Shown here in pieces: positions 12,159 to 22,700 of a DNA stretch of 64,000 bases (positions are counted from its first letter, which is position 1; each line of letters begins with the position of its first letter). The stretch lies in the NCBI GenBank assembly GCA_037447655.1, contig JBBHKE010000159.1, positions 524,041-588,040 of the forward strand, written 5' to 3'. The notes under the pieces were generated by a model. It saw only the letters and a list, made by a program, of their open reading frames with translations. It made no database searches and had not been told where the DNA came from. Origin of the DNA: Zygnema cylindricum (Eukaryota; Streptophyta; Zygnematophyceae; Zygnematales; Zygnemataceae). The translations under genes were made by a program, and so were the position numbers.

Positions 12159-12235
<77 letters not shown>
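12159..12235. repeat. (CT)n microsatellite
   Basis: About 70 bp of CT dinucleotides passing into CTAT variants. CT-rich sequence continues in patches to 12560 and forms the region upstream of the Ser-rich gene. Confidence 0.95.
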
Positions 12236-12239
<4 letters not shown>

Positions 12240-12778
12240 ATCTATCTCTCTCTCCATCTGCTGAAAGGATTGGATAACATGGTAGTGGCTCTCTCCCTCC
12301 CTCTCTCTACCTATCTATCGACAAGCCCAATCCCTCTCCTTCCCACTCTCCACCCCTCGGATGTCTCACTTCTTCTTCTCTCTCTCTCTTCGTCACTCCC
12401 TCTGTTTGTCCCTGTGTGTTTGTGAAAATTATTACATGAGTGTTACTCTCTCTCTCCCTCTCTCTCTCCCTCATGCTCTCCCTCTCCCTCTCTCCCTCCC
12501 ACTCTCCCCCTCTCTTCCTACCGCCCAATCTCCCTCTCTTTCTCGTACACCTCTCTCTCTCCCCTCCCTATCCGAGCTTTCAGTTTTCTTCCCAAACCTC
12601 TTAACCTTTTTTTTTCCCTTTCTTTTTTTCCCTTTTTCCAGGTGGTCAGAAAGAGACAAATATCCAAATAAGCAGTAAACCTTTTCAAATTTCTCTCACA
12701 AAATCTCAAATCTCTTTTTTTTACGATTCCTGGAAACATTCGAGTGCCCGAAAAGAAAGTTCTCGTCAACTTTTACAA

Positions 12779-14101
12779 ATGAATTCCTCCTCCTCTTTCA
12801 CTCCCTCTCCCTTTCCCGCTCCCTTTCCCTCTGCGTCTCCCTTTCCCCCTACCTCTACCTCTACCTCTCTCCCTACCTCTACCTCTACCTCTCTTTCTAC
12901 CTCCTCTCACTTCAATTTGAGAAACGAGAAACGAGATCTTAAATTTTTTACGACGGATGGGTCAGTTGTACCCCTTTCTTGTCCTTCCCACCAATCCCAA
13001 TTAATTTGGGATATTTCTTGGTGGGAAAATTATTCGACTTCTTGTGAAAAAATGACAAATCCTGGAGTTTCTCCCGTTTTACCGCCGAATCCGTTAAATA
13101 GTACGAAAAATTCGTCGAATCTATCGCCGGGTTTCGGTAAACTTCCTCCTCTTTCGAATTTAAAACCTATAAAAACTTCGGTTGCTAATTTTGAAACTAA
13201 TTCGAATTTAAATTTTAATTCGATTTCCGATTCAGTTTTAGAACCCGAGTCTGATTCGGTCCCAAATTCCGGTCCCATTTTGAACGGAAACGGGAACACT
13301 GTTCTTGATCCGTTTTCAAATTCAAATTCGAGTTCTTCTTATTTTATTTCCAGTCCTCTCGTAACAATGTCGCCTACTAATAATTCCAGTTCCAATCCGA
13401 ATTCTTTATCGCGTTCTCCTTCCCATTCGCCGAGAAGACTCTCAATGGAAATGCTGAGAGAAACTTTATCTCCCGCTTTAAATTTAATCCCAAAACCGAA
13501 ATCGTCCACGAATTATCGATCAAATCGTAACTCCAGTCTGTCTCCAAGACATATTTCTAGTCCTATCCCAAATCCGAATTCAAATACAACGTCGAATTTA
13601 TCTGATTCGAAGTCGATTTCCAACCCAACAAAAAGTTCGATTTCGATTTCCTCGCAATCCTCTCCTTCTCTCCCTTCTCGAAAAAAACTTATCAGTCTTT
13701 GGAATCGAATGGTACGACACGATTCCGAACACTCTCAACAATCTTCTTCCTTGACCATCGGAAAAATTCCACAAAGTCCAAAAAAATCTTTGAAAGTGAG
13801 TCGATTTATTGCTTTTTCCCGGACGGCAAAACCTCCGGAATCTTCCTCTGAAGAAAACGCCAAAAATGCGAGTTCTCCAAATATCCTTTCCGAATCAAAT
13901 GTTTGGAAAACAGAAGAAGACGAGAGTGCGACCGTCGCGAGATCTTTTTCGGCAAGATTACCGAGAAAATCAATTAAATCAATTTCAAATATCGGAAGAT
14001 CTTTTCGACATTCGAATGTTCCTAATACGGCTGGAGCTTTTTTGCCCGTAGATTGGGAGGATGATTACGATCTTCATGAAGAGGAAGGAGACGAATTCTA
14101 A
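12779..14101 (+). CDS. Ser/Asn/Pro-rich protein of unknown function, single exon
   Basis: I do not recognise this 440-residue protein. The first 45 residues are low-complexity S/T/P/F (repeated TSTSTSL). Residues about 90-290 are rich in N, S and P with several SPR and SP sites. Residues about 300-410 are basic (KKLISLWNRMVRHD, KKSLKVSRFIAFSR, ARLPRKSIKSI). The C-terminus is strongly acidic (VDWEDDYDLHEEEGDEF). It has no signal peptide, membrane span or known domain, and looks disordered and phosphorylation-prone. Codons in the body (TCG, TCC, TTA mixed) do not look like repeat DNA, and the frame stays open for 1.3 kb, which argues for a real gene. The start was chosen as the first ATG after a pyrimidine-rich leader; ATG codons at residues 91 and 222 are alternatives. 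Confidence 0.65.
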   Translation: MNSSSSFTPSPFPAPFPSASPFPPTSTSTSLPTSTSTSLSTSSHFNLRNEKRDLKFFTTDGSVVPLSCPSHQSQLIWDISWWENYSTSCEKMTNPGVSPVLPPNPLNSTKNSSNLSPGFGKLPPLSNLKPIKTSVANFETNSNLNFNSISDSVLEPESDSVPNSGPILNGNGNTVLDPFSNSNSSSSYFISSPLVTMSPTNNSSSNPNSLSRSPSHSPRRLSMEMLRETLSPALNLIPKPKSSTNYRSNRNSSLSPRHISSPIPNPNSNTTSNLSDSKSISNPTKSSISISSQSSPSLPSRKKLISLWNRMVRHDSEHSQQSSSLTIGKIPQSPKKSLKVSRFIAFSRTAKPPESSSEENAKNASSPNILSESNVWKTEEDESATVARSFSARLPRKSIKSISNIGRSFRHSNVPNTAGAFLPVDWEDDYDLHEEEGDEF

Positions 14102-15299
14102 TATATGTATATTTTTTTTAGCATTTTAGGTCCTATTTATACAATTAGGTGTTATTTATTTGTACGTGTATTTGTGGTCTTCGTCTCAGTTCTTTGAGAT
14201 TCGCCAAAGTTTGAATCATTCGAAGAAACAAAAGGTCATCGTTTTTGAATCAAAACGAGTGGGTTTAGTTCAGTTTTACTATTGTCTCTACTTTTGTTCT
14301 ATAATTTCTAGACTCTGTTTTCAACTTGAGGTTTAGATCGTTATATTGGTGTGTGTTTTATTTTAACCTGCAGGCTTAGCTTTTCCAGGTACCTTTTTCT
14401 TGCCGCTTTGTTTTTTTTTTTTTTTTTATCAGCATAGGTCAAATTAGGTTATTTGAATAAATCCCTGAAAACCGTCTTAATATTATTGTCATATTAAATT
14501 TTCTGGTCCAATATATACCATTTCTGGTCAACTAGTAGTTTTTAAGTTAACTTATTGCAGATAAAAAGAAACATAGAAAGGGAAATAACGTAGTAAGCAT
14601 TTTGGATAAGTAAGAGCATTTGCAGTTTTGCTTGAGAAAACCAAATAAGTTTTATGTGATAAAAACCTCCTTGCCTTCCGTAATAGTAGTAGTTTTTTTT
14701 TTCAAGAAGTAGAAAATCTGCTTTACATTGATATGAAATAAAAGACACGATAATGATTGCCGTTCAATTCAACGTAGATTTTGTAGTTGACATAGATAAG
14801 AAATAAATTGCTTGAAATTGAAAAATGCTAATATTTTTTTTGACAATGTGAGAATGGCTGAAAGTTCTAATTGCACTTCATAATAGAATTTCATTTTCTT
14901 TTTCTTTTTCTGGAAGCTTTACCAACCAGCTGTATGTTTCTGTAGATCAAAATAAACTCTTCGCTTTTTGTTTATTTTTCACCTTTTTTTTTCTAATTTG
15001 AGTCTTTTGTTTATGAGGAAGACAATAAAATTATAAAAAAAGAATTAGAATTAACAGACTTTATTAGTACAGGGTTTTTGTAGAGGTTTTTGATGGTATA
15101 GCATCTGAGTGCAAGACACAGTTTTGATTTTTCTCTTAAGCAAAAGTTTGTTTATTGCAAGAGTTTAGCATTTGATGTTGTGAACAAACTGAAGACACTT
15201 TAACTCTCTGTTTTAGAAATATAATATAAGAGGGTGTTTCTCTCGCGACACGTCTATATTAGTGTTTCACCTTCATAATCCTTATCATTTGTATTTGCA
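14102..15299. other. AT-rich 3' flank and intergenic DNA
   Basis: Follows the Ser-rich gene. One AATAAA at 14456-14461, 355 bp past the stop, could serve as a poly(A) signal. No coding or repeat structure seen otherwise. Confidence 0.4.
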
Positions 15300-15860
15300 G
15301 GACCCTCACAGGATTAATTAAAAAGCACGATGGTAAACCATCTGAGTCCGGGGGGTACAAAAGGGGTGGCATGGCCAAACCTGAAAAACTACATGCAGAG
15401 CAATAAAGAACAAAGAAAGCAATGTGAACACACATAAAATTGGCAAGTAGAACAAAAGCACCTAATCTCAAAATGAAAAGCACGGCAACTCACAAAACCA
15501 AAACTACAGCTACAAAAAGCAACCCCGTAAATCACCCCAGCCCAGGGAGCACGTGGAGGGAGTTTCGGCACACGTCGGCGATCCATAACCGCAATAGTCG
15601 ATCGAAGGAGAATAGAAGCTTGCACTTGCTGTAAAGCCACAGATAACTGCTGACGATAAAAAGAAGTAAGGACCCGAAGGAGGAGGGCTCCCAGGTCCTC
15701 GTCGCTCGAAAGCACGTCGAGCACAAGTACGGAAAAACTCGTCCAACGCAACACCCAAACAACCAAAGATCTGGACCGCCATCGGAATAAAGTCATCCAT
15801 AGGGACCCGGTGGGCATAATCCGCTGAAATAAAGTGAGGAGAGAGGGGGAAGAAGGAGGG
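15300..15860 (-). mobile_element. 5'-truncated non-LTR element tail (same clade as 28.2-32.8 kb)
   Basis: On the minus strand, translated pieces YAHR-P-D-F-P-A-IFG, CARRAFERRGPGS and SFYRQQLSVALQQVQA match the C-terminal end of the non-LTR element at 32200-32400. They are followed by a 3' UTR with ATGGCCAAACC and the hairpin GATGGTTTACCATC near the end (15330-15350). The 5' part is missing, as usual for target-primed insertions. Frameshifts show it is dead. Confidence 0.8.
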
Positions 15861-15929
15861 GAGGTTCAGTCGGTTTCGATTATGGGTGCGGAAGTGAATG
15901 TCGTTAATGCGTGTTGGCAGGTGCAGGTG

Positions 15930-15990
15930 CGTGTGTGCGTGTGTGGAGGTGCGGTGTGCGTGGTGTGTGTGGTGTGTGTGTGTGTGTGTG

Positions 15991-16021
<31 letters not shown>

Positions 16022-16030
16022 GTGTGTGTT
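15930..16030. repeat. (GT)n/(TGTG)n microsatellite
   Basis: Interrupted GT dinucleotide tract next to the truncated end of the non-LTR fragment. Confidence 0.9.
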
Positions 16031-16656
16031 TGGAACTCGCCATATGGGGGGATGGGGAGTCTGGCGATTCATGGATTCATGGAGGCTTTTTATGAAAAAT
16101 GTTGTGATTTTTGTTTCATATTCATTTCTATTTGTGTTGCTTGAGTACTATCTAGACATACAACAAGATCTTGGCAGATGTTACTAACAACAAACCTTCC
16201 CATGTTAGACAATCTCATGATTTAAATCCCCATTCCTTAATGCGGTTTACCTACGAGTTTACAGTATCCTACTTTTAGTCACCACATACATAGACAGTTG
16301 CCTTCCTAAAACTACTGTGTAAGTCTCAAGCTGGTAGTTGAAAACACACACAACTTGAGTTTTACAAGTTCTTAACGTTTGTTCCAAAACCTCCACACTT
16401 ATCCGACAACCTTAGCATTCAATGAACAACCTCTACTTTTAAATGAGAGATCAGACATGCTATAAAACACCGACTCCTAAAATTAAGGATCATAGGTTAT
16501 TATATTACACTATCAAAGGTCTACCCTTGTTTTGAGGGAAAATCTTACAATTCATATAGTTTTTTTCAGTATAGCTGTAGGATTTACCTGTGCACGGTAA
16601 GGGCAAATTTCTTTCGAGTTGTTACCCGGCCATGTGAAAAGTTAAAGTACACACGC
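16031..16656. other. Gene-free DNA
   Basis: No ORF, repeat or RNA gene recognised. Confidence 0.4.
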
Positions 16657-17119
16657 TAGTGTTGCGTATAAGTAGCCATTTGCCGATAACCGATATGGCC
16701 CATTTTTCGGCCTACCGATAATCGATACATTGGCACAATATATCGGTATCGTTGCCATCGCGATAAAAAACATCGGTTTTTTGTTACAATAACACCGGTT
16801 CGATAACTATCGGCTATAACTACGGTTCATACAAGACATTTGTACAGTTTATTCCGTTTTACTAATCTCCTGTTCTTCTGTTAAACAGAGTACGGAACAG
16901 ATTGTCACACGTGGCATGCCACGCTATATGCAATGAAATATATAATACAGTATAATATAAAGTACTATTACGTAGCGTCCTATATTTTTCTCCACTTATC
17001 GCCGATAAAGAATTTGTTGGTCTCGGGGCGATATATCGGGACACCTCACTATTTTCGATAGCATATTATTGTTCGTATCGGTTTTATCACGATAAGTTTT
17101 TTGCCGATACACAACACTA
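16657..17119. mobile_element. Small hAT-like element with TATCGG subterminal repeats
   Basis: The ends TAGTGTTGCGTAT and (reverse complement) TAGTGTTGTGTAT match at 12 of 13 positions. The interior has many CGATA/TATCG words in both orientations near both ends (for example 16684-16780 and 17000-17110), as hAT transposase-binding subterminal repeats often look. The flanking 8-mers do not match well, so the target duplication is unproven. Confidence 0.55.
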
Positions 17120-17120
17120 A

Positions 17121-18061
17121 GGGTACTTTCGCATGTAACCGAAACTTTAGTCTTGTAACTTTCTTTTTAGCAAAGATTTTCCATACTACTTTCAGAGCAT
17201 TCCTATGTAAAGAAATGAGATCGTTACTTTAGATTGTGATGGATGTAGACGTGAGTGTAATTTGTGACAGTTGTAGACGACTACAAAACTCGCGACAATT
17301 GATGACGTTTACAAAATAGCGACGGTTGTAGACGACTAACTACTTGTGATATTTTAGATGTTTTGACGTCACGCTCAAATTATAACAGCGTCGACGTCAC
17401 AACTTCTAAACCTTTCCACCTTGGTTTCCCAATTTTGTTTTTTAGTCTTTTCTCACTCTACTTGCTATCAAAATACGCCCAAAGCTAGTCAAAAGAAGCC
17501 GTTTTTAGAGATCTTTCATTTGATACCATTATAGGCGTTTTTCATTGCAAGAGTTGTGAGATAGATGCAATAGTGGGAGAGGAATAGAGAGAGAGGCGCT
17601 TTCAGAAACTTTGCTTTTGCGAAATGGCGTCGGTTGGTCGAGATCCCCTCCACGGCCCTTGTAAGGGGAAAAACGCACGGAAAAAAGTCACGCATAAGCT
17701 GGAAATGTGCAATGGGTGTTTTTTTTGGTACTTGAGCACAAAATTTGTCAAAAGCTTTCGACACGTGCGAAAGCATCAGCCTATTCGTTCACCCCATGGA
17801 ACTATATTTAAAATCACCTTGCGAGGTGATTTTATACAAAGTTTGAAGACAAGGTGGAAGGACGCGATAGTGGGTCGAAACGCACTAGGGGACAAATTGC
17901 ATAGCGCTAGACGACAAACTCCAATTCATATAAAGTTAGGTAACGCAACTTGTACGGTGGTAATTTCAGTTTTTTGGTACGGCATCAGATTTTCTCGTTT
18001 TTTTCTAAATTGAGGAAAACTACAGAAATTAACTGTAACTGAAGCACACGAGAAAGTACCC
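17121..18061. mobile_element. Harbinger-like MITE, TAA target duplication
   Basis: TAA|GGGTACTTTC on the left (17118-17130) and GAAAGTACCC|TAA on the right (18052-18064) form a matched terminal inverted repeat with a TAA duplication, the PIF/Harbinger signature. The interior shares GTAGACG, GACGTCAC and related motifs with the elements at 8510, 34472 and 50365. No transposase. It abuts the hAT-like element on its left and the left arm of the inverted duplication on its right. Confidence 0.75.
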
Positions 18062-18065
18062 TAAC

Positions 18066-19720
18066 AAACACACTCACATCACAAATGCTTAAAAAAAAGT
18101 TCGCACATTCCGATTCCATTCGTAAAAGCAATAAATCCACTCCAATTCTCATAGGACTTGCGTGAATTGAACGTTTTAACTTCAGCTTTTCTTCCTCAAA
18201 GGAGAAAACAAGTAATTAAGAGACATACAAACAGTAATATATAATACAGTAAATTCATGTGGGCCCCTTTACAAAGTATAAAAGCTCCTCCAACAGTCCA
18301 ATCTACTACAGCGACACAACTACTCACTTTCTAGAAAGAGTGAGAGAAAGAGAAGGAGAAGGAGAAAGAGAAAGAGCTCGAACACTACATGTTTTGAGTT
18401 AACGCATCTATGGCCCGTACCGATCCTCCTATCTCCCCTAACCGCGATCTTACCATTTAAAGAGATAAATAAACTCTAAAAACCGGCAAAATAGATCGTA
18501 AAAACCGTCCACTACTACAATCTTACTTTACTTCACAACCAGCCACCAATCATCATCGAGCTTCCCTCCGCGGTCCGATAAAAAAGAAAAACACTCGCGA
18601 CATTTACATTATGAAACTTAAAATCCAGAGTCTAACTCCTTTATCATGAGACCAAGAACTTATGAAACCTATGAATCCTACGATGCTCCGGCCAATCCCA
18701 CGGCTTCCCACACTAGTGAGTGCAATCCTCTCCATCCTCCTCTCCATGAAGAATCGGTCTATGTCTCTTTACTTACATCTGATCTCTCTCTTTCTTTGCG
18801 TAAACTCCTAACCCTCTCCCGCGTTCTCTCTTGTGCAGAAGCTGGTAACCCGTAGCCTGGTTCATATGCAGGGTGGAGGTCCTATTTACAGAGATTTGTA
18901 CGACGGGACGAAGACGGGAAGGGAGAGAGGAAGGGAGAGAGGAAGAAAACCCATGAGTTCTCACAGCCATTTGCACTTTATAGATCCAATCAACGCTAGG
19001 GAGGATATAATCTCATTTTCCAGCGGCTAAATACCGAACCCAAGTATGTACATAAAATTAATAGAGTACCCTGCATGAAGCCGAAAGATTTGAGAATTAG
19101 ATTTGAAAATGAGACTGTTTAAAAGGTGACTGCAACTTTTCTTTGAAATATCGATAAAGTAGTACGCTTGTTTCTCACCCAACAGCTTCTCTAGGTCACA
19201 TTAAATGAAAATAAGTAAAAACAAACAGAATATAACAGAGGCGGAAAGAGATAGAGAAAAAAACTTGCTGCAGGTAATTACTATAAAAAGCTAAAACATA
19301 CTAAAAAAACTACCTTTCACACCTAAAACACAGCTAGAAATTAGAAAGAATATCATGCCATTTTTTCAGTTTTAACTCGGCTAGGAATTGGAGGTGTAAG
19401 AAATTTTATCAGGGTTAAGACTACAGATTAGGTTGTTTGAAGTAGCAGAATAGGACATGAGCCTAAATATTCGACAGATCAAAGTTGAGCCTTCAGATCA
19501 GAGTTCCCATGCGTTAAAAAACATGATCTGAGGCTTCCGAGAATAACAACTGCATCTCTAAAAATGAGTAAAAGTTGAAAAGCGAGGGACTAGAAGAAAA
19601 CTTACCCAACAACTCTCTCCGTAAAATTGTTAAAAAACTTGTAATTATATCAGCTTTCGAATGCATCTAGCCTACTTGGTCAAACCACCAATGTTATATC
19701 GTTTTTCGTCTACATCCTCG
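18066..19720. other. 3' flank of CAMTA-L, conserved in the other arm
   Basis: Matches 62022-63930 in reverse complement with indels. Contains a purine-rich patch at 18335-18375 and short ORFs that do not keep frame between arms, so it is taken as non-coding. Confidence 0.5.
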
Positions 19721-22700
19721 TCAATGATCACCTGCACACAAATTGACTGGAATGTTTAAAACATCTGATAAAGTTTACATAATTATATTGATTTGATTAT
19801 GACTCTGTTCATCAAGTTCGTATCGTTTCTAAAACAATTCTGACTAGCCGCATTATCTGCTCATTTCTTTCTCTTCGTTTTTTGACAAACTGCTTGAGAC
19901 TCGTTAGACAAACACCACAAGACAACTAAAAGTGGAAGTGAGAGCGAGAGGGAAATGAGGGAGGATGGGATGGCGTACCTTTGAGCTTCAATGTTGCCAT
20001 TCTTTTTAACCTTCCGTACTGCTCTCTCCCACTCAACGATGATCGTAAGGTGTTCAAGTACCGACACGCTCTTAGAATTCCGGCCCCCTTACCACCGACA
20101 TTTCTCCAGTCTCCGTGTGGTCCTTTCTTGATGGGAGGATCCTGAGGTATTTTCTCTGGAGGCAGGTAATGGACTACCACTTTGTCCCCGACCAACGCCG
20201 GTTTACCTCCAAGTTTTCCAAAATCGTCAAAATCTATCAACCCGCGTCGCCCTCGCCTCCACCGCAAAATAACCTTTTCAATAATTCCCATCGCAAATCT
20301 CAATTTTCGATGTCTTTCATAAGCGGCCTTGATCTCAGCCCTGCCCTTGACCGATGCCTGTCTCCCATTTAAACCCATAAAGACATTTATTATGTTGTTA
20401 GTGCAGTAATTATCGTCTTTGTTGTTGCAGTTACTACTGCAGTTATCATTGTACTATCACAATTATTCTAGGAATTCATCTAGATTGCTAATAAAAGCAG
20501 ATTGTTTGGTAAAATTAGACTGAAAAACATAACTGAATAGAAATCCACATGGTGTGCCAAGAGACTGAGTATGAAACAAAAGTAAAACAAAGGGAATGGA
20601 ATAGGTCGGGAAGCAGAGGCCAGTATGATGTCCTGAGAAAGTGACCTGATTGAACACGTACAACATGGACAAGTAGTAACAGACAGACACATTCGTGCTA
20701 CCAGAAACACATCCAGATCGAAGAAATAAAAGAAAAGGAAGCTGGGCACAAAGAGAAGCGTAAATGACCTCAGCAGACATAGAAAATGTCCTCAACTAAT
20801 ATGGACTAGTGGTAATTTAAGCAGGAAAATGAAAGCTGCCAAAAATCCCAAACAGCTTACTTTCTTCGACAGTGTATGAAACCTCAATCCAACTAGGACT
20901 CCGAGATATTCAAAACCGATGAGACAACATTACCCTTTCCCTTTCCATTCCCCTTTCCCTTTCCCTCTCTTTTCTGTGTCAGAACTTGCCACACTTACCA
21001 CCAAACAAACAACTTTCTGTCGCACCGGCCAAACAATTGATCCGTTCTTCCGTCCAGGCACGTGCTGTTGAATTTTTAGGCTCGACGCTCGACTGCCGTT
21101 CCATCCCGTTTTCTTTTTTCCATCCTGCTTTATTATGGCGCTCAATAACTTCAGACCAGCCTCGGTCTCCACATCCTCCGACTTGACCACCTCCACTCGA
21201 TCCAAGCCTAGTTTCTTTCGAGAATGGTTCCGATCCACGAACGAAATCAGCACTGAATTTTCCGCACCCTGTCTTATCGCTTCTTCCACAGCCACAAAAC
21301 AGTCTGTCTCCGTCCCGACGGCGTTGCGATATTTATTTACAGCTGTCGTTCCTGCCCTCTCGACTCTGTCTTTCAACGACATGGAAGACATTTCAGAACA
21401 AGGAATTTGATTCCTCACACCTTGTAACGCTTTTCCAGCTAATTGGGCCGCAATTCCCTTGTGTCCATACCAACTGGCCAAATCGGCCGGTGTGGCCCCT
21501 TCCTGACAATCCTGTAGTTTAACCAGAGGCGCAGGCGTAGCTCCCATATCTAACAGGTTGAAGATCACCTTTTCCCTGTATTCACCGAATAACGAACGCC
21601 CATTTCCAATAGTCAGCTTTAAGAGCACTTCACAGAGTAAGTTAATAATTTTCTCGAGTTGTTTTTCATGAATCAGCGGCGGATCTGTAGAATGAAGCAG
21701 TAAAAAATTCGGAAAGATAAAAATCGAGTAGGTGAAATTGGAGGCAGGGACGTGAATTACTGTTGAACCTAGAACATTGCTCTTCAAAAAAAAACAACAG
21801 GAAGGCTCTCCATACGCGGAAAAAATAGCAGTTTCAAACCGACAAACTACTAAATTCTTACTGTTCACAACATAAACAACCCTAAATAGTCATCTGCATG
21901 TTGTCGTGTGGGCTTTGCAAGTGGGAGAAAAGTGTGGACAAGATAATGTGTGCTGCAACAGCATTTCTCACAGACTTTACAATCGAGCACATAAAATAAA
22001 ATTACTACAGATGCCAGTTTTTCAGGGTTTCTTAGGGTTTCGAGATGGTCGTACCTCCCGTTGGCTGCGGCCCAATGCAGCGGCGTTCTCCCTAGTCTGT
22101 CCGGTAAATCCAAATCGTCCATTTTTTCCGCGAGAGTAGAAATTGCCCAGTCGTATCCAAGAGCAGCTACCATATGAATTGCTGCCAGTCCACCATCATC
22201 CTCCTGCTTCAAACGGACCTCCGCATTCGGTCCTTCGGCCCAAATGGCTACTTGGCGTCGAATTAACATTAACATAAGTTGCTCGTGGACAAACCCGGGC
22301 CTATCGTCTTTTCGCGATACCTCCGTAAGCCATTTCCACTCGTCTTTTACCCCGCTGCTACTACTCTCTTCCCTTTGAGCCTCCAGAAGGAGATGCACCA
22401 GCCGAATCTGCAAATTTTCTTCGTCATGATTCGGTTTGACTGTCGGTTTCTCATACTTGATTTGCAACCGTTTACTGCAAGGACTGCCATCGGACAACGT
22501 CACAGCAATTGTAACTGCTCCCGTCACATGTGGAGGGGCGTGACATCTCAGCACACCAGGCTGAATTAGTTCGGCTGAAACTTCAACATTGTCAAACAAA
22601 ACTCCCCACTTGCGATTCTCATGCATCTCCGTCCTTCCGATTATTATGACCTGCGCATGTGCAAATTATACCGTTGTCAGTGGCATAATTCACTGACCTC

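Noticed and set aside
15834-16187. ORFs of 65-117 residues rich in Val/Cys or His/Thr
   Set aside because: They are translations of the GT microsatellite and open in several frames at once.
17624-18013. 129-residue ORF
   Set aside because: Lies inside the MITE at 17121-18061 with no recognisable protein and no counterpart in related elements.
18646-19030. ORFs of 65-69 residues in the CAMTA-L 3' flank
   Set aside because: The matching region in the right arm has frame-breaking indels, so coding is not supported.
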